NCBI RefSeq assembly: GCF_029784155.1
Contig: NC_073691.1
Location: 131,502,714-131,566,713, forward strand
Source: Uranotaenia lowii
Lineage: Eukaryota; Arthropoda; Insecta; Diptera; Culicidae
Reading direction: 5' to 3'
Length of the DNA: 64,000 nt
The notes beneath the pieces are model-generated. The model saw only the letters and a list, made by a program, of their open reading frames with translations. It ran no database searches and was not told where the DNA came from. Positions 34,862 to 46,740 of the stretch are shown in pieces. The stretch's first letter is position 1. Each line of letters opens with the position of its first letter. A program made the translations under genes and the position numbers.

Positions 34862-35382
34862 CAGCTGAACTTAAAAATACTGTAAATGAATGAAAATAGC
34901 ATGAAACTCCCAAATATATTGCATTGGGTGCTAAGGCTAAATGATAGAAGTCAAATATCTCTTTTCGCGTTTCTCTGAAAATCTGTAAGTGACTGAAAAT
35001 CCCACAAAAACCACCACAATAAAGACCCCGTTCGTTTTTGGCAACATTCGATTTTGGAAACATCGAATTTGGCACATGTGCCAAAATCAGACGGTTAACA
35101 GAAACAACATAACCTTATAGTTTTCGCTAGAATAAGACCAATACAATTTAGACATAATAGCATGATAGGAATAAAAGAAATACATAAATGGCAAAAAAAT
35201 CAAAAACTATAAACAAAACAAGAAAAGTTCTAAATGCATTAGAAACATAATGAAAAAATAATAAAAGTGATTTAAAATTGTCTAAATTGTTTTAAAATAG
35301 TAGTTTTAATGTAGCATTACGTGAAAAAAAGTTGTGTTCAAGCGATTTTCATTGATTAACAGCATTTTAAATTCAATGGAAG

Positions 35383-35677
35383 CTGCCATCTTGGATTCCA
35401 AGATGGCGTCGGAAAGAGAAAAAATCGACATCTTCTAGCTTAGCCTTTTCATTCAATACTCGTATAGCAGTGGTTTAATGCGACTTTTTGTCAGCAAAAG
35501 TTGAGCGGATGCCGCCATCTTGGATTTCAAGATGGCGTCGGATAGCGAAATTAAACTTCTACTCGTTTAGCACTTTCACCCGATACCCATTTTGTTGGGG
35601 TTTCATGCGATTTCAAGTCATTTACACCATTTTAAAGTTCAGCGGAAGCCGCCATCTTGGATTTCAAGATGGCGTCA
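35383..35677. repeat. left-arm second dyad array, opposite orientation
   Basis: Three more dyads, near 35383, 35511 and 35649 (GCCGCCATCTTGGATTTCAA type). Their spacer is the reverse complement of the first array's spacer, so each arm is itself partly palindromic. Confidence 0.8.
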
Positions 35678-36648
35678 GACAACGAAATTTAACTTCAACT
35701 CATGATTTATTCCACGGGTCATTGAAAACCAATCCCTTTTCATTCAAAAAGTCTGTCCTCATTTACTGTACTAATGATTAACAACTCGAAATGAGGAACT
35801 CAACCTTAGCGTGTAATTGGTTTGCTTGCGAGAGAAACGTCAAATCGTAGCTTTTTTTGGGGTCATCATTAAACCATAATAAAACTATGAATTGACTCAC
35901 GCCATGTTGATTGCAAAATCGAAGGGTACAAAATGACGCCATGTTGATGGATTCACAATGCCAGCATTGGAAATTTTTTTTTCAGGCCTTTTTTCCATCA
36001 ATCCCATCATGATTGACCATCAGATTTGACGAGGCGCATTTATTTTAAGATACTATTTTATATACATTTTACCTAAAATCTTGACTGGCAGTAGAAAAGA
36101 CGCTCATTATATGGGTAAAACATTGGTTTTTTAGCTATTAATTTTACCAGATTCATATCTGAATAATGCAATCATCATTCATCAACCATTACGGTTGCTG
36201 GAAAAAAATAAAAAAAACTCTGAGAACTGACAGAACCGAAAAAAACAAAAATTTCTAACATGTTTTATAATAGCTTTTTAAAAGCTTTGGTGACCAATAT
36301 TGATGACTAACAATGATTGGTCATGATGACGTTCCTAGGATAGGGCCAAATAGCCTAATTTTGGCTTTATTAGAGTCCAGGTGATGTTATAGAATGTACT
36401 TTAGCTTTTTATGAAGATTAATGCTATGGTCCAAACGACATTTTGCTGACCATAATAAAGCTAAAATTGTTACTTGGGATACCTCTCTTCCCAAGTATCA
36501 ATTTTAGCTTTATTATGGTCAGCAAAATATCGTTTGGACTATCGCATTAATCTTCATAAAAAGCTAAAGCGCATTCTATAACATCACCTGGACTGTAATA
36601 AAGCCAAAATCAGGCTATTTGGCCCTACCCTAGAAACGTCATCAAGAC

Positions 36649-38277
36649 ATCCCAGATAACCCGAAATCGTAAAGCAGTGTTCATTGTAGATTGTATAAGC
36701 ATTCAGTTTAGATTGGAATTGTATAAACATCATGTTGTAGCTAAATCAAGTTATATTTTATCGTTTATGGTTTGTATAGTTCATCACAAACAATAACATT
36801 TTGTTAATCGTATAGAAATATCAATAAAGTTGTTTTCATGCTTGCGAACTATGATGACATATTATTTCCATGAAAGGTCGTACAGTAATTGTGAGAAAAT
36901 CGTTTAATGGAATTTAATCAATCTATTTATATATGTCATTCAAAGTTGCTTATTGAGATAAACTTAATCGGTAAATAATTGTTAATAATGCAATTCCAAT
37001 GCTTAGTAATATCGTAATCATCTTATGTCAACAATTGTAAAAATTGGAAATCCTGGACGATTTTTTTTTGCAAAAATGAAGACAGTTTTAATTTAGAAAA
37101 AAATATAAAAATGAAAAAGAGTGGCACATAAAGTCGACGTTTGCAAAAACGCAGGCGACGCTTAAAACATCCGGTTCGGTGATAAACGATTCCAGATAAG
37201 TTCATTGTAGATTGTATAAGCATCCAGTTTAGATTAGAATTGTATGAACATCATGTTATAGCTAAACCAAGTTATATTCTATCGTTTATGGTTTGTATAG
37301 TTCATTATATACGAAAAATTTTTGTTCATCGTATAGAAAGATCACTAAAGTTGTTTTGAATTGCAGTAGAATTGTGTAAAGCTCAATATTATATCCCACT
37401 GTACAATTAAGTAATCCTTCATGCTTGCGATCTATGATGACATTTTATTTCCATGAAAGGTCGTACAGTTATTGTAAGAACATTGTATAATGGAATACAA
37501 ACAATCTGCAAATTGTCGAATTGTTTAACAGTACTGTAAATAGCTAGCTAAGATCACACAGCGCTGAATACAATTGTTGATTGTAATCGTATCGTCTTTG
37601 AGATAGGTTAAAGTTGTATATAAAAAAACGGCATCTATAAATAGATTTGAAGTCCGAAATGATGCAGCCAGTGGTACTTTATACGATCAACTGATTTTTA
37701 AACGGAACTCTCAACTATACATGAACAAATTGGCTTGTTTGTATCAATATGAAATGGCGCCGAGGAAGTATCGAAGGACAGGTATCGGAACGTTGTGAGT
37801 TCGAGACTGAGGAAAAAGAGACACATAAAGTTGCATATGGTTCAATTTTTTTTTCGTAGTAAACATTAAATTCTATTGTATTAATATTCACGGCGATTCA
37901 TAGTAAAATCGTAATAAAGGAAATATATAATTGCTTTGGAATAAAGTAACAATAAATTGTATTAAACGGCGAAGAAAGTTTTACAAACCTCAGGCTACCA
38001 GCAAAAGGAAATTGTAATAAAATTGTTGGGCAGGCAATAGAAAGTTGTAAGTTGTACAATCCTAAGATTTTATGCAAAGCAAAGTTGCTATCAAATTGTT
38101 GAAAACGCAATACAAAGTTTTATATTTTCAAGGTAAGCAAAATTTGGTCCATATATTGCCTCCACTTTGGTACGTACAGGTTCATATAGGATATTCTATA
38201 CAACTTTTTCAGATTGTACAAAAGTGTGTATATCTCAGAAACAACTGAAATATACAGACCACAATGTTCACTGGGAT
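36649..38277. mobile_element. 1.63-kb insertion in the right arm
   Basis: The segment interrupts the match to the left arm between ATCAAGAC and AATTGTTGGTCATC. It begins ATCCCAGATAAC and ends GTTCACTGGGAT, a short terminal inverted repeat. Two direct internal repeats (36678-36940 and 37200-37515) share GTTCATTGTAGATTGTATAA and CCATGAAAGGTCGTACAGT. No coding domain is seen. Confidence 0.7.
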
Positions 38278-38921
38278 ATAATTGTTGGTCATCAATATTG
38301 GTCACCAAAGCTTTTAAAAAGCTATTATAAAACATGTTAGAAATTTTTGTTTTTTTTCGGTTCTGTCAGTTCTCGGAGTTTTTTTTTTATTTTTTCCAGC
38401 AACCATAATGGTTGATGAATGATGATTGCATTATTCAGATATGATCTGGTAAAATTAATAGCTAAAAAAACCAATGTTTTAACCATATATTGAGCTTCTT
38501 TTCTACTGCCAGTCAAGATTTTAGGTAAAATGTATATGAAATAGTATCTTAAAATAAATGCGCCTCGTTAAATCTGATGGTCAATCATGATGGAATTGAT
38601 GGAAAAAGGCCTGAAAAAATATTTTCCAATGCTTGCATTGTGAATCCATCTACATGGCGTCATTTTGTGCCCTTCGATTTTGCAACCAACATGGCGTGAG
38701 TCAATTCATAGTTTTATTATGGTTTAATGATGACCCCAAAAAAAGCTACGATTTGACGTTTCTCTCGCAAGCAAACCAATTACACGCTAAGGTTGAGTTC
38801 CTCATTTCTGAGTTGTTAATCATTAGTACAGTAAATGAGGACAGACTTTTTGAATGAAAAGGGATTGGTTTTGAATGACCCGTGGAATAAATCATGAGTT
38901 GAAGTCAAATTTCGTTGTCTG

Positions 38922-39220
38922 ACGCCATCTTGAAATCCAAGATGGCGGCTTCCGCTGAACTTTAAAATTGTGTAAATGGCTTGAAATCGCATGAAACCCC
39001 AACAAAATGGGTATCGGGTGAAAGGGCTAAACGAGTAGAAGTTGAATTTAGCTATCAGACGCCATCTTGAAATCCAAGATGGCGGCATCCGCTCAACTTT
39101 TAATGCTTAATGCTGACAAAAAGTCGCATTAAACCACCACTATACGGGTATTGGATGAAAGGGCTAAACTAGAAGTCGATTTTTTTCTTTCCGACGCCAT
39201 CTTGAAATCCAAGATGGCAG
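38922..39220. repeat. right-arm dyad array (partner of 35383-35677)
   Basis: Dyads near 38922, 39059 and 39193 in GACGCCATCTTGAAATCCAA form, mirroring the left arm. Confidence 0.8.
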
Positions 39221-39744
39221 CTTCCACTGAATTAAAAACATTGTTAATCAATGAAAATCGCTTGAACACAACTTTTTTCACGTAATACTACATTAAAACT
39301 ACTATTTTAAGACAATTTAGATAATTTTAAATCACTTTTATTATTTTTTCATTATGTTTCTAATGCATTTAGCACTTTTCTTGTTTTGTTTATAGTTTTT
39401 GATTTTGTTGCCATTTATTCAATTCTATTATTCCTATCATGCTATTATGTTTAAATTGTATTGGTCTTATTCTAGCGAAAACTATAAGGTTATGTTGTTT
39501 CTGTTTACCGTCTGATTTAGGCACATGTGCCAAATTCGATGTAGCCAAAATCGAATGTTGCCAAAACCGAATGGGGTCTGTATTGTGGTGGTTTTTGTAG
39601 GATTTTCAGTCACTTACAGATTTTCAGAGAAACGCGAAAGAGATATTTGACTTCTATCATTTAGCCTTAGCACCCAATACAATATATTTGGGAGTTTCAT
39701 GCTATTTTCATTCATTTAAAGTATTTTTAAGTTCAGCTGAAGCC

Positions 39745-40312
39745 ACCATCTTGGATTTCAAGATAGCGACAGAATGCAAAAATAAACTTTTTATAGCTTA
39801 TCCCAATTGACAAACACCCATATTTTGGAGGTTTCATGCGATATTCAATTATTTAGAGCATTTTTAAAGTTTATAGAAAGCTGCCATCTTGGATTTCAAG
39901 ATGGCGTAAGATAGCAATATTCGACTTCTACTCGTTAAGCCCTTCCACCCACTACCACCTGGGTTTCATGTCATTTTAAGTCATTTACAACATTTTAAAG
40001 TTTAGCGGAAGCCACCATTTTGGATTTCAAGATGGCGTCAGATAGCGAAATTCAACTTCTACCGGTTGATTCCTTTCAACTTATACCCCTATAATATAGG
40101 TTTTATGCGATTTTCAGTCATTTACAGTATTTTCAAGTTGAGTGGTAGCCGCCATCTTGGATTTAAGATGGCGACGGGCAACGAAATTTGACTTCTACTC
40201 GTTTATTACTTTCACCTTATAACCATATTGTGAAGGTTTCACGATATTTTCAGTAATTTACAGCTTTGGAAATAAAAGCGGAAGCCGCCATCTTGAATTA
40301 ATGATGGCGTCA
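39745..40312. repeat. right-arm dyad array (partner of 34299-34861)
   Basis: Five dyads near 39745, 39880, 40012, 40147 and 40283, mirroring the left arm with independent point changes (for example GCCACCATTTTGG at 40012). Confidence 0.8.
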
Positions 40313-40870
40313 AGCAACAATTTTTTTCCTACTATTTGGGCCCTTTCACTCAATACTCATATTGTAATGATATTCATACCACTTTCGGTGATTTCAAGTT
40401 TTCAAAGATGTATTTTTTTTTATTTTAACTCAAAACCAACACGCATAACTTACCAAAAATGTGTAAAAATTGGAGTTCCAATTCAAATATGTGCTATCTA
40501 ATCTGAGCGTGTCCTGTTTTGACATCTTGATCGAGAACTGTCACTAAGTTTTATGGCGGTTTAATAATCATGCACTGAGTGCTATTATAGAACATGCAAA
40601 AGAAAGCTTGGAGCAAACTTCTAGGTTTGTGTTTTATTATAGTTTAAAAAAAGCATTCACAACTCTTTCAAAATAACTAAAACAGCATGTTTAATAAAAG
40701 TTTTATTAGCGTTTTCAAAACCATCTAAAAACATATGGTCGAAAAAAAATTATAAGCATTCTGCATGACCATAATAAAACCATCATAAAACGAGCTGCAC
40801 AAAAAAATGCCATAATTAAACCATAATAAAACTTCCTAATGCTAGTTGGCATAATCTGTGTTACTTGGGT

Positions 40871-41759
40871 TGTACCCTTGACAAATTACACCGAGTTGTA
40901 AAAAAACGAGAAAAAACAAAAAAAAAACAATTACCAAACTGGTAGAAACGACCAAAACGCAAAAATTACAAACTAGTCTCCTAGTCCTCCCCCCCCCCAC
41001 TTGCTTGTCCAATAAACCGAAAACAAATCTGTTTTCGGTTTGCCTAATGCCACCTTAAAAATTAGTCATCACTCCTTTTCCGCGTAACGTGGTCCAAGAT
41101 TGTGCTTTCCGTTGTTCAATCTGAAATTTTATGCCTTGGTAAGAAGGTATAGTTATTGTGTGTTTCCATCTTTTTCCTTGTATCTGTTCCAAGAATGGAT
41201 GGTATGAAGGGACGACGACTAAGCGCTCCCCTTCCCCAAGCCAGGAGTTTGGTTTTATCGGTTTTCAAGTTTAAGCCCTTGTTATTTGTTTGTTTTGAAG
41301 TTCACACAGCAGCAGAAGATGGTGGTTATTTTTATCGGGCTGTTTTGCGGTTTTTCTGGGAAATTTTCTTCTTCCTTGGGGCTGTGCTGTTGCTTTTGGA
41401 TTCAGAGGTTTCTGTTTTTCTTTTGCGCCTGTTGGCCATCAAACTCGGAAGTATGTAGGTAATTGACTTATTTTGGACAGGTCATCAATGAAAACCATTA
41501 CGGAACCATTAACATTATTTTTATCATTGAAATCAAATTACTACAGAAGAGGAAGTGTTTTGATGAAGGAACTAGACAAATTTCACAACGATGTTGTTTT
41601 ACAAGCGACACCGAAATTGGCAGTGTCTCGCAAAAACGCTCATCCACTATTTGCTAAGTACTCCGTTAGTTTTAGGTTAGCAAATTTTATTTCGTCAAAA
41701 ATTAAGTGAGCTAGCGTTTGAAAAAGTTTCGCTATATAAAGAACGCTAAAATTTTTAAG
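40871..41759. other. no gene seen
   Basis: A poly-C run lies at 40990-41000. A 100-codon plus frame (41156-41458) is hydrophobic in its second half but matches nothing I recognise. Confidence 0.35.
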
Positions 41760-41761
41760 TA

Positions 41762-42598
41762 TCGTCAAACGGGGCATCATGCAACAGCAGTGTAAGATGC
41801 AACATTTGTGTACCACAACACTTATTCAATTTTTATTTTAATATAATGTAATAAAGTTGATGATAACAAAATGAAGATGACATACCTTCTCTCATCGTGA
41901 GAAAGTTCTATATAGTTTTGATTCTCAGCAAAAATTAAAAAAATCGAGCAATAGATGTACAAATATTTACATTTTTCGATGCTGTAAAAAACTTCACCCT
42001 GAATGAGAAACAGGCTTAACGATATCACCTACAAACTTCAAATTATTTTTAACTATCCTTTACAAACACTGTTGGTGTAAACATATTTTTCGGTCAATCA
42101 CCATTTTTTCAATACATATGTTTTATAATCCAATTACCAGAAGGGGCTAAAATGCATCAAAATGAAAATCAAAGATTCACCTTTTAAATTTCGTTTCCAT
42201 ATGCTGAAATATGATTGTTTTGAATCACGCATTTTTGTCAGGAAAACGTAAGATTTAATTCGAGCAAAACCAAAAATCACTGCGATTGGTACTTTATGCT
42301 ATATTACATCACAAATAGGTATTGAAAAAATTTAAATTTTCAAACGTTTTTCATTTGATTTTCAATTGAAAACAAAATTTGCTGCAACTTACCCCTTTTT
42401 CTTAGTAGGGTGATAATCGCATGTTTGTGTAAATTTAAAAATAACTGGTGAAACCAATAATTTTTCAGACTACGCCAATTCGATGTCCCATCAACCTTAA
42501 TACTTTTGATTTACCTACTAGCGATATGATTATCAGTGAACATAATGCTTTGAAAGCCATTGAATTTGGAAAGTGTTGCATGATGCCCCAGTTGACGG
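41762..42598. mobile_element. 837-bp MITE with TA target duplication
   Basis: TCGTCAAACGGGGCATCATG (41762) faces its inverted partner (CATGATGCCCCAGTTGACGG, 42579-42598) with a few mismatches, flanked by TA at 41760-41761 and 42599-42600. A truncated relative lies at 46977. Non-coding. Confidence 0.85.
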
Positions 42599-42699
42599 TA
42601 TTGATTTCATTTCGTTCATATCTATAACCAGATCATCTTCTCGTCAATATTCAGGATCAAAATCTTATGCATCTAAATATGTTCTGGAATGGGGATACA

Positions 42700-42770
42700 C
42701 CTAGATTTTTTTTACGCGGTTTTTTACACGGTTTTTTTACACGGTTTTCGGGAATTAACACGGTTTTTGA
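42700..42770. repeat. ACACGGTTTT repeat, left of the satellite
   Basis: Tandem words TACGCGGTTTT, ACACGGTTTTT and TTAACACGG. The same words occur at 46645-46735 on the far side of the satellite, so the satellite may lie inside one element. Confidence 0.7.
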
Positions 42771-42866
42771 AAGAAAATATTCCTTTCCTAAGTCCTTTTC
42801 AAAGGAAAACACTTAGAATCTTTTTGAAGTTGGGAAAATTTTGGCTCTGAGACTAAAAACGTAAAT

Positions 42867-43387
42867 CATGAGACCTGAGACCTGAGACCTGAGACCTGAG
42901 ACATGAGACTTGAGACCTGAGACCTGAGACCTGAGACCTGAGACCTGAGACCTGAGACCTGAGACCTGAGACCTGAGACCTGAGACCTGAGACCTGAGAC
43001 CTGAGACCTGAGACCTGAGACCTGAGACCTGAGACCTGAGACCTGAGACCTGAGACATTAGACCTGAGACATTAGACCTGAGACTTGAGACCTGAAATAT
43101 GAGACCTGAGATCTCAGACACGAGACACGAGACTTTAGACCTAAGACATGAGACCTGAGACCTGAGACCTGAGACCTGAGACCTGAGACCTGACACCTGA
43201 GACCTGAGAACTGAGACCTGAGACCTGAGACCTGAGACATAAGACATGAGACATTAGACCTGAGACATGAGACGTGAGACATGAGACATGAGACATGAGA
43301 CATGAGACATGAGACATGAGACATGAGACCTGAGGCATGAGACATGAGACATGAGACCTGAGACATGAGACCTTAGACCTGAGACCC
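42867..43387. repeat. heptamer satellite, GAGACCT/GAGACAT sense, block 1
   Basis: Tandem 7-mers, mostly GAGACCT at first and GAGACAT nearer the centre, with scattered variants (GAGACTT, TAGACCT). Because 7 x 3 = 21, all frames remain open and encode 7-residue repeats; none is a gene. Confidence 0.95.
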
Positions 43388-43395
43388 ATTTTTGT

Positions 43396-44082
43396 CATGT
43401 CTCATGTCTCATGTCTCAAGTCTCAGGGCTAATGTCTCAGGTCTAATGTCTCAGGTCTAATGTCTCAGGTCTAATGTCTCATGTCTCAGGTCTGATGTCT
43501 CATGTCTCATGTCTCAGGCCTCATGTCTCATGTATCATGTCTCATGTCTCATGTCTCATGTCTCATGTCTCATGTCTCATGTCTCATGTCTCATGTCTCA
43601 TGTCTCATGTCTCATGTCTCATGTCTCATGTCTCATGTCTCATGTCTCATGTCTCATGTCTCATGTCTCATGTCTCATGTCTCATGTCTCATGTCTCATG
43701 TCTCATGTCTCATGTCTCATGTCTCATGTCTCATGTCTCATGTCTCATGTCTCATGTCTCATGTCTCATGTCTCATGTCTCATGTCTCATGTCTCATGTC
43801 TCATGTCTCATGTCTCATGTCTCATGTCTCATGTCTCATGTCTCAAGTCTCAGGGCTAATGTCTCAGGTCTAATGTCTCAGGTCTAATGTCTCATGTCTC
43901 AGGTCTGATGTCTCATGTTCCATGTCTCAGGCCTCATGTCTCATGTATCATGTCTCATGTCTCATGTCTCATGTCTCATGTCTCATGTCTCATGTCTCAT
44001 GTCTCATGTCTCATGTCTCATGTCTCATGTCTCATGTTTCAAGTCTCAGGGCTAATGTCTCAGGTCTAATGTCTCAGGTCTA
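43396..44082. repeat. heptamer satellite, ATGTCTC sense, block 2
   Basis: The complement-sense 7-mer ATGTCTC in long uniform runs. It is joined to block 1 through CCATTTTTGTC (43386-43396), so blocks 1 and 2 form a palindrome. Confidence 0.95.
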
Positions 44083-44910
44083 CACTGTAAATTTTTGCCT
44101 CGATTTCCAGCAAAAAAAATTGCTGGAAACGTTCCGCAATCAAAATTTTTGCTGGAAACCAGCAATCGGTTTTCGAATTGCTGGATTTTTCAGCATTCGT
44201 TTGTGTTCTTGTCATTTTTGCTGAAAATTCAGCAATCGGTTTTAAAATTGCTGGACTTTCCAGCAATTGATCTAGTTTGCTGGAAAATCAGCAATCGAAT
44301 TGTCAATTTGGAGTTTGGTTTTGGTTCGTACGCTGAAGCAAGGTGAGATTCTATTTTACGAATTTTGGTTAAATTTATATAATTATTTTATTTTCCATTA
44401 TATTCTAGCAACCAGATAACAAGTCAAGCAGTGAGTCAAGGGTGAGTTTTTCTTGGACAGATAGATTTTCTCTAAAAATTTTAGAGAATTTTTTTTAATA
44501 TTCTAATCAAAGCTATTTTTACAGGTGGCGGATGATCAACACTTTGGCACAAAGTTGCCAGCCCTGAGCCGGTGTTGGAAAATTAAAAAAAAAAGTTCTT
44601 GAAAATAAACAAAACATATTTAAAAAATGGAAGAAACTATTTCTTTTTCATTGCTCATTATATGTACAGCCAGTATTCAATATTTAATTTAGAATTGAAA
44701 TATAAATATGGTACTAAATACAGCCGGTTGTTTTGAAAGAAATAGCTGGTTTCCAGCAATCTGGACTGCTGATTTTCCAGCAATTTGAATTGCTGGAAAC
44801 CAGCATTAACGTTTGCTGTTTTTTCCAGCAATTTAAATTGCTGGAAATTTTGCTGGAAAGTCAGCGGGACAAAAACCAGCAAAAAATTGCTGGTTTCCAG
44901 CAAAAAACAA
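44083..44910. mobile_element. element with subterminal TTGCTGGAA/TTCCAGCAA repeats
   Basis: Clusters of TTGCTGGAAA, CCAGCAAT and small palindromes such as TTGCTGGAAACCAGCAA fill both ends (44105-44300 and 44745-44905) in inverted arrangement. The centre is unrelated, with GCAAG|GTGAG at 44338-44345, TTCTAG|CAACC near 44408, TCAAG|GGTGAG near 44442, TTTTACAG|GTGGCGG near 44525 and AATAAA near 44606, so it could hold a small spliced transcript on the plus strand. No protein domain is recognised. Confidence 0.6.
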
Positions 44911-45401
44911 TGAGACTTGAGACCTGAGACCTGAGACCTGAGACCTGAGACCTGAGACCTGAGACCTGAGACCTGAGACCTGAGACCTGAGACCTGAGAC
45001 CTGAGACCTGAGACCTGAGACCTGAGACCTGAGACCTGAGACCTGAGACCTGAGACATTAGACCTGAGACATTAGACCTGAGACTTGAGACCTGAAATAT
45101 GAGACCTGAGATCTCAGACACGAGACACGAGACTTTAGACCTAAGACATGAGACCTGAGACCTGAGACCTGAGACCTGAGACCTGAGACCTGACACCTGA
45201 GACCTGAGAACTGAGACCTGAGACCTGAGACCTGAGACATAAGACATGAGACATTAGACCTGAGACATGAGACGTGAGACATGAGACATGAGACATGAGA
45301 CATGAGACATGAGACATGAGACATGAGACATGAGACATGAGACCTGAGGCATGAGACATGAGACATGAGACCTGAGACATGAGACCTTAGACCTGAGACC
45401 C
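44911..45401. repeat. heptamer satellite, GAGACCT/GAGACAT sense, block 3
   Basis: Repeats block 1 including its private variants: the stretch with GAGACATTAGACC then GAAATATGAGACC then ATCTCAGACACGAG lies exactly 2000 bp from its block-1 copy. Confidence 0.95.
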
Positions 45402-45411
45402 ATTTTTGTCA

Positions 45412-46615
45412 TGTCTCATGTCTCATGTCTCAAGTCTCAGGGCTAATGTCTCAGGTCTAATGTCTCAGGTCTAATGTCTCAGGTCTAATGTCTCATGTCT
45501 CAGGTCTGATGTCTCATGTCTCATTTCTCAGGCCTCATGTCTCATGTATCATGTCTCATGTCTCATGTCTCATGTCTCATGTCTCATGTCTCATGTCTCA
45601 TGTCTCATGTCTCATGTCTCATGTCTCATGTCTCATGTCTCATGTCTCATGTCTCATGTCTCATGTCTCATGTCTCATGTCTCATGTCTCATGTCTCATG
45701 TCTCATGTCTCATGTCTCATGTCTCATGTCTCATGTCTCATGTCTCATGTCTCATGTCTCATGTCTCATGTCTCATGTCTCATGTCTCATGTCTCATGTC
45801 TCATGTCTCATGTCTCATGTCTCATGTCTCATGTCTCATGTCTCATGTCTCATGTCTCATGTCTCATGTCTCATGTCTCAAGTCTCAGGGCTAATGTCTC
45901 AGGTCTAATGTCTCAGGTCTAATGTCTCATGTCTCAGGTCTGATGTCTCATGTTCCATGTCTCAGGCCTCATGTCTCATGTATCATGTCTCATGTCTCAT
46001 GTCTCATGTCTCATGTCTCATGTCTCATGTCTCATGTCTCATGTCTCATGTCTCATGTCTCATGTCTCATGTCTCATGTCTCATGTCTCATGTCTCATGT
46101 CTCATGTCTCATGTCTCATGTCTCATGTCTCATGTCTCATGTCTCATGTCTCATGTCTCATGTCTCATGTCTCATGTCTCATGTCTCATGTCTCATGTCT
46201 CATGTCTCATGTCTCATGTCTCAAGTCTCATGTCTCACGTCTCATGTCTCATGTCTTATGTCTCATGTCTTATGTCTCATGTCTCTGGTCTCAGGTCTCA
46301 TGTCTCAGGTCTCAGGTCTCAGGTCTCAGGTCTCAGGTCTCAGGTCTCAAGTCTCAGATCTCAGGTCTCAGGTGTCATGTCTTAAGTCTCAAGTCTCAGG
46401 TCTCAGATGTCATGTCAAAGTCTCAGGTATCACGTATCAGTTCTCAGGTCTCGTGTCTCAATTGTCAGGTCTCAGGTCTCAGGTACCAGTTCGCAAGACT
46501 CAGATCTCAGGTCTCACGTCTTAAGTCTAAAGTCTCAAGTTTCAGGTCTCAAGTCTCATGTCTCAGGTGTCAGGTCTCAGGTCTGAAGTGTCAAGTTACA
46601 TGTCTTATTGTTTCA
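45412..46615. repeat. heptamer satellite, ATGTCTC sense, block 4
   Basis: Repeats block 2 but is longer. The landmark ATGTTCCATGTCTCAGGCC is offset 2035 bp rather than 2000, a gain of five 7-mers, and the array degenerates after about 46230. Confidence 0.95.
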
Positions 46616-46644
46616 AGTTTCAGAGCTGCATACATTTAAAAGTC

Positions 46645-46740
46645 TTTTTTTACACGGTTTTTCGCAATTAGCACGGTTTTTACACGGTTTTCGGAAATTA
46701 ACACGGTTTTTTTGCACGGTTTTTTTACGCGGTACGTATA
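46645..46740. repeat. ACACGGTTTT repeat, right of the satellite
   Basis: Same words as 42700-42770 in the same sense, ending TTTTTTTACGCGG. Confidence 0.7.

Larger units (their letters stand above)
33745..40870. mobile_element. 7.1-kb giant palindrome
   Basis: Left arm 33745-36479 and right arm 36489-40870 are inverted copies, separated by only 9 bp (TACCTCTCT). The right arm carries a 1.63-kb insertion (36649-38277); without it the arms are 2735 and about 2753 bp. All four arm ends carry TCCCAAGTAACA or a close variant, so each arm also looks like a unit with its own short terminal inverted repeats. Arm identity is high by eye, with small differences. No transposase or other domain is encoded; frames such as 38816-39088 are read-through of the repeats. 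It could be two head-to-head insertions of one element or one foldback element. Confidence 0.85.

Noticed and set aside
38816..39088. MPPSWISRWR-type frame as a gene, repeated at 35488-35781
   Set aside because: It is read-through of the dyad repeats, and the two copies are mirror images of the palindrome arms.
42867..46615. CRISPR-like array
   Set aside because: The repeats are directly tandem 7-mers without spacers, and the DNA is eukaryotic.
42813..46639. Long open frames encoding SHVSCLM or LRSQVSG repeats
   Set aside because: They are translations of a 7-bp satellite. 21 bp gives a 7-residue period, and all frames on a strand stay open as long as no stop-bearing variant arises.
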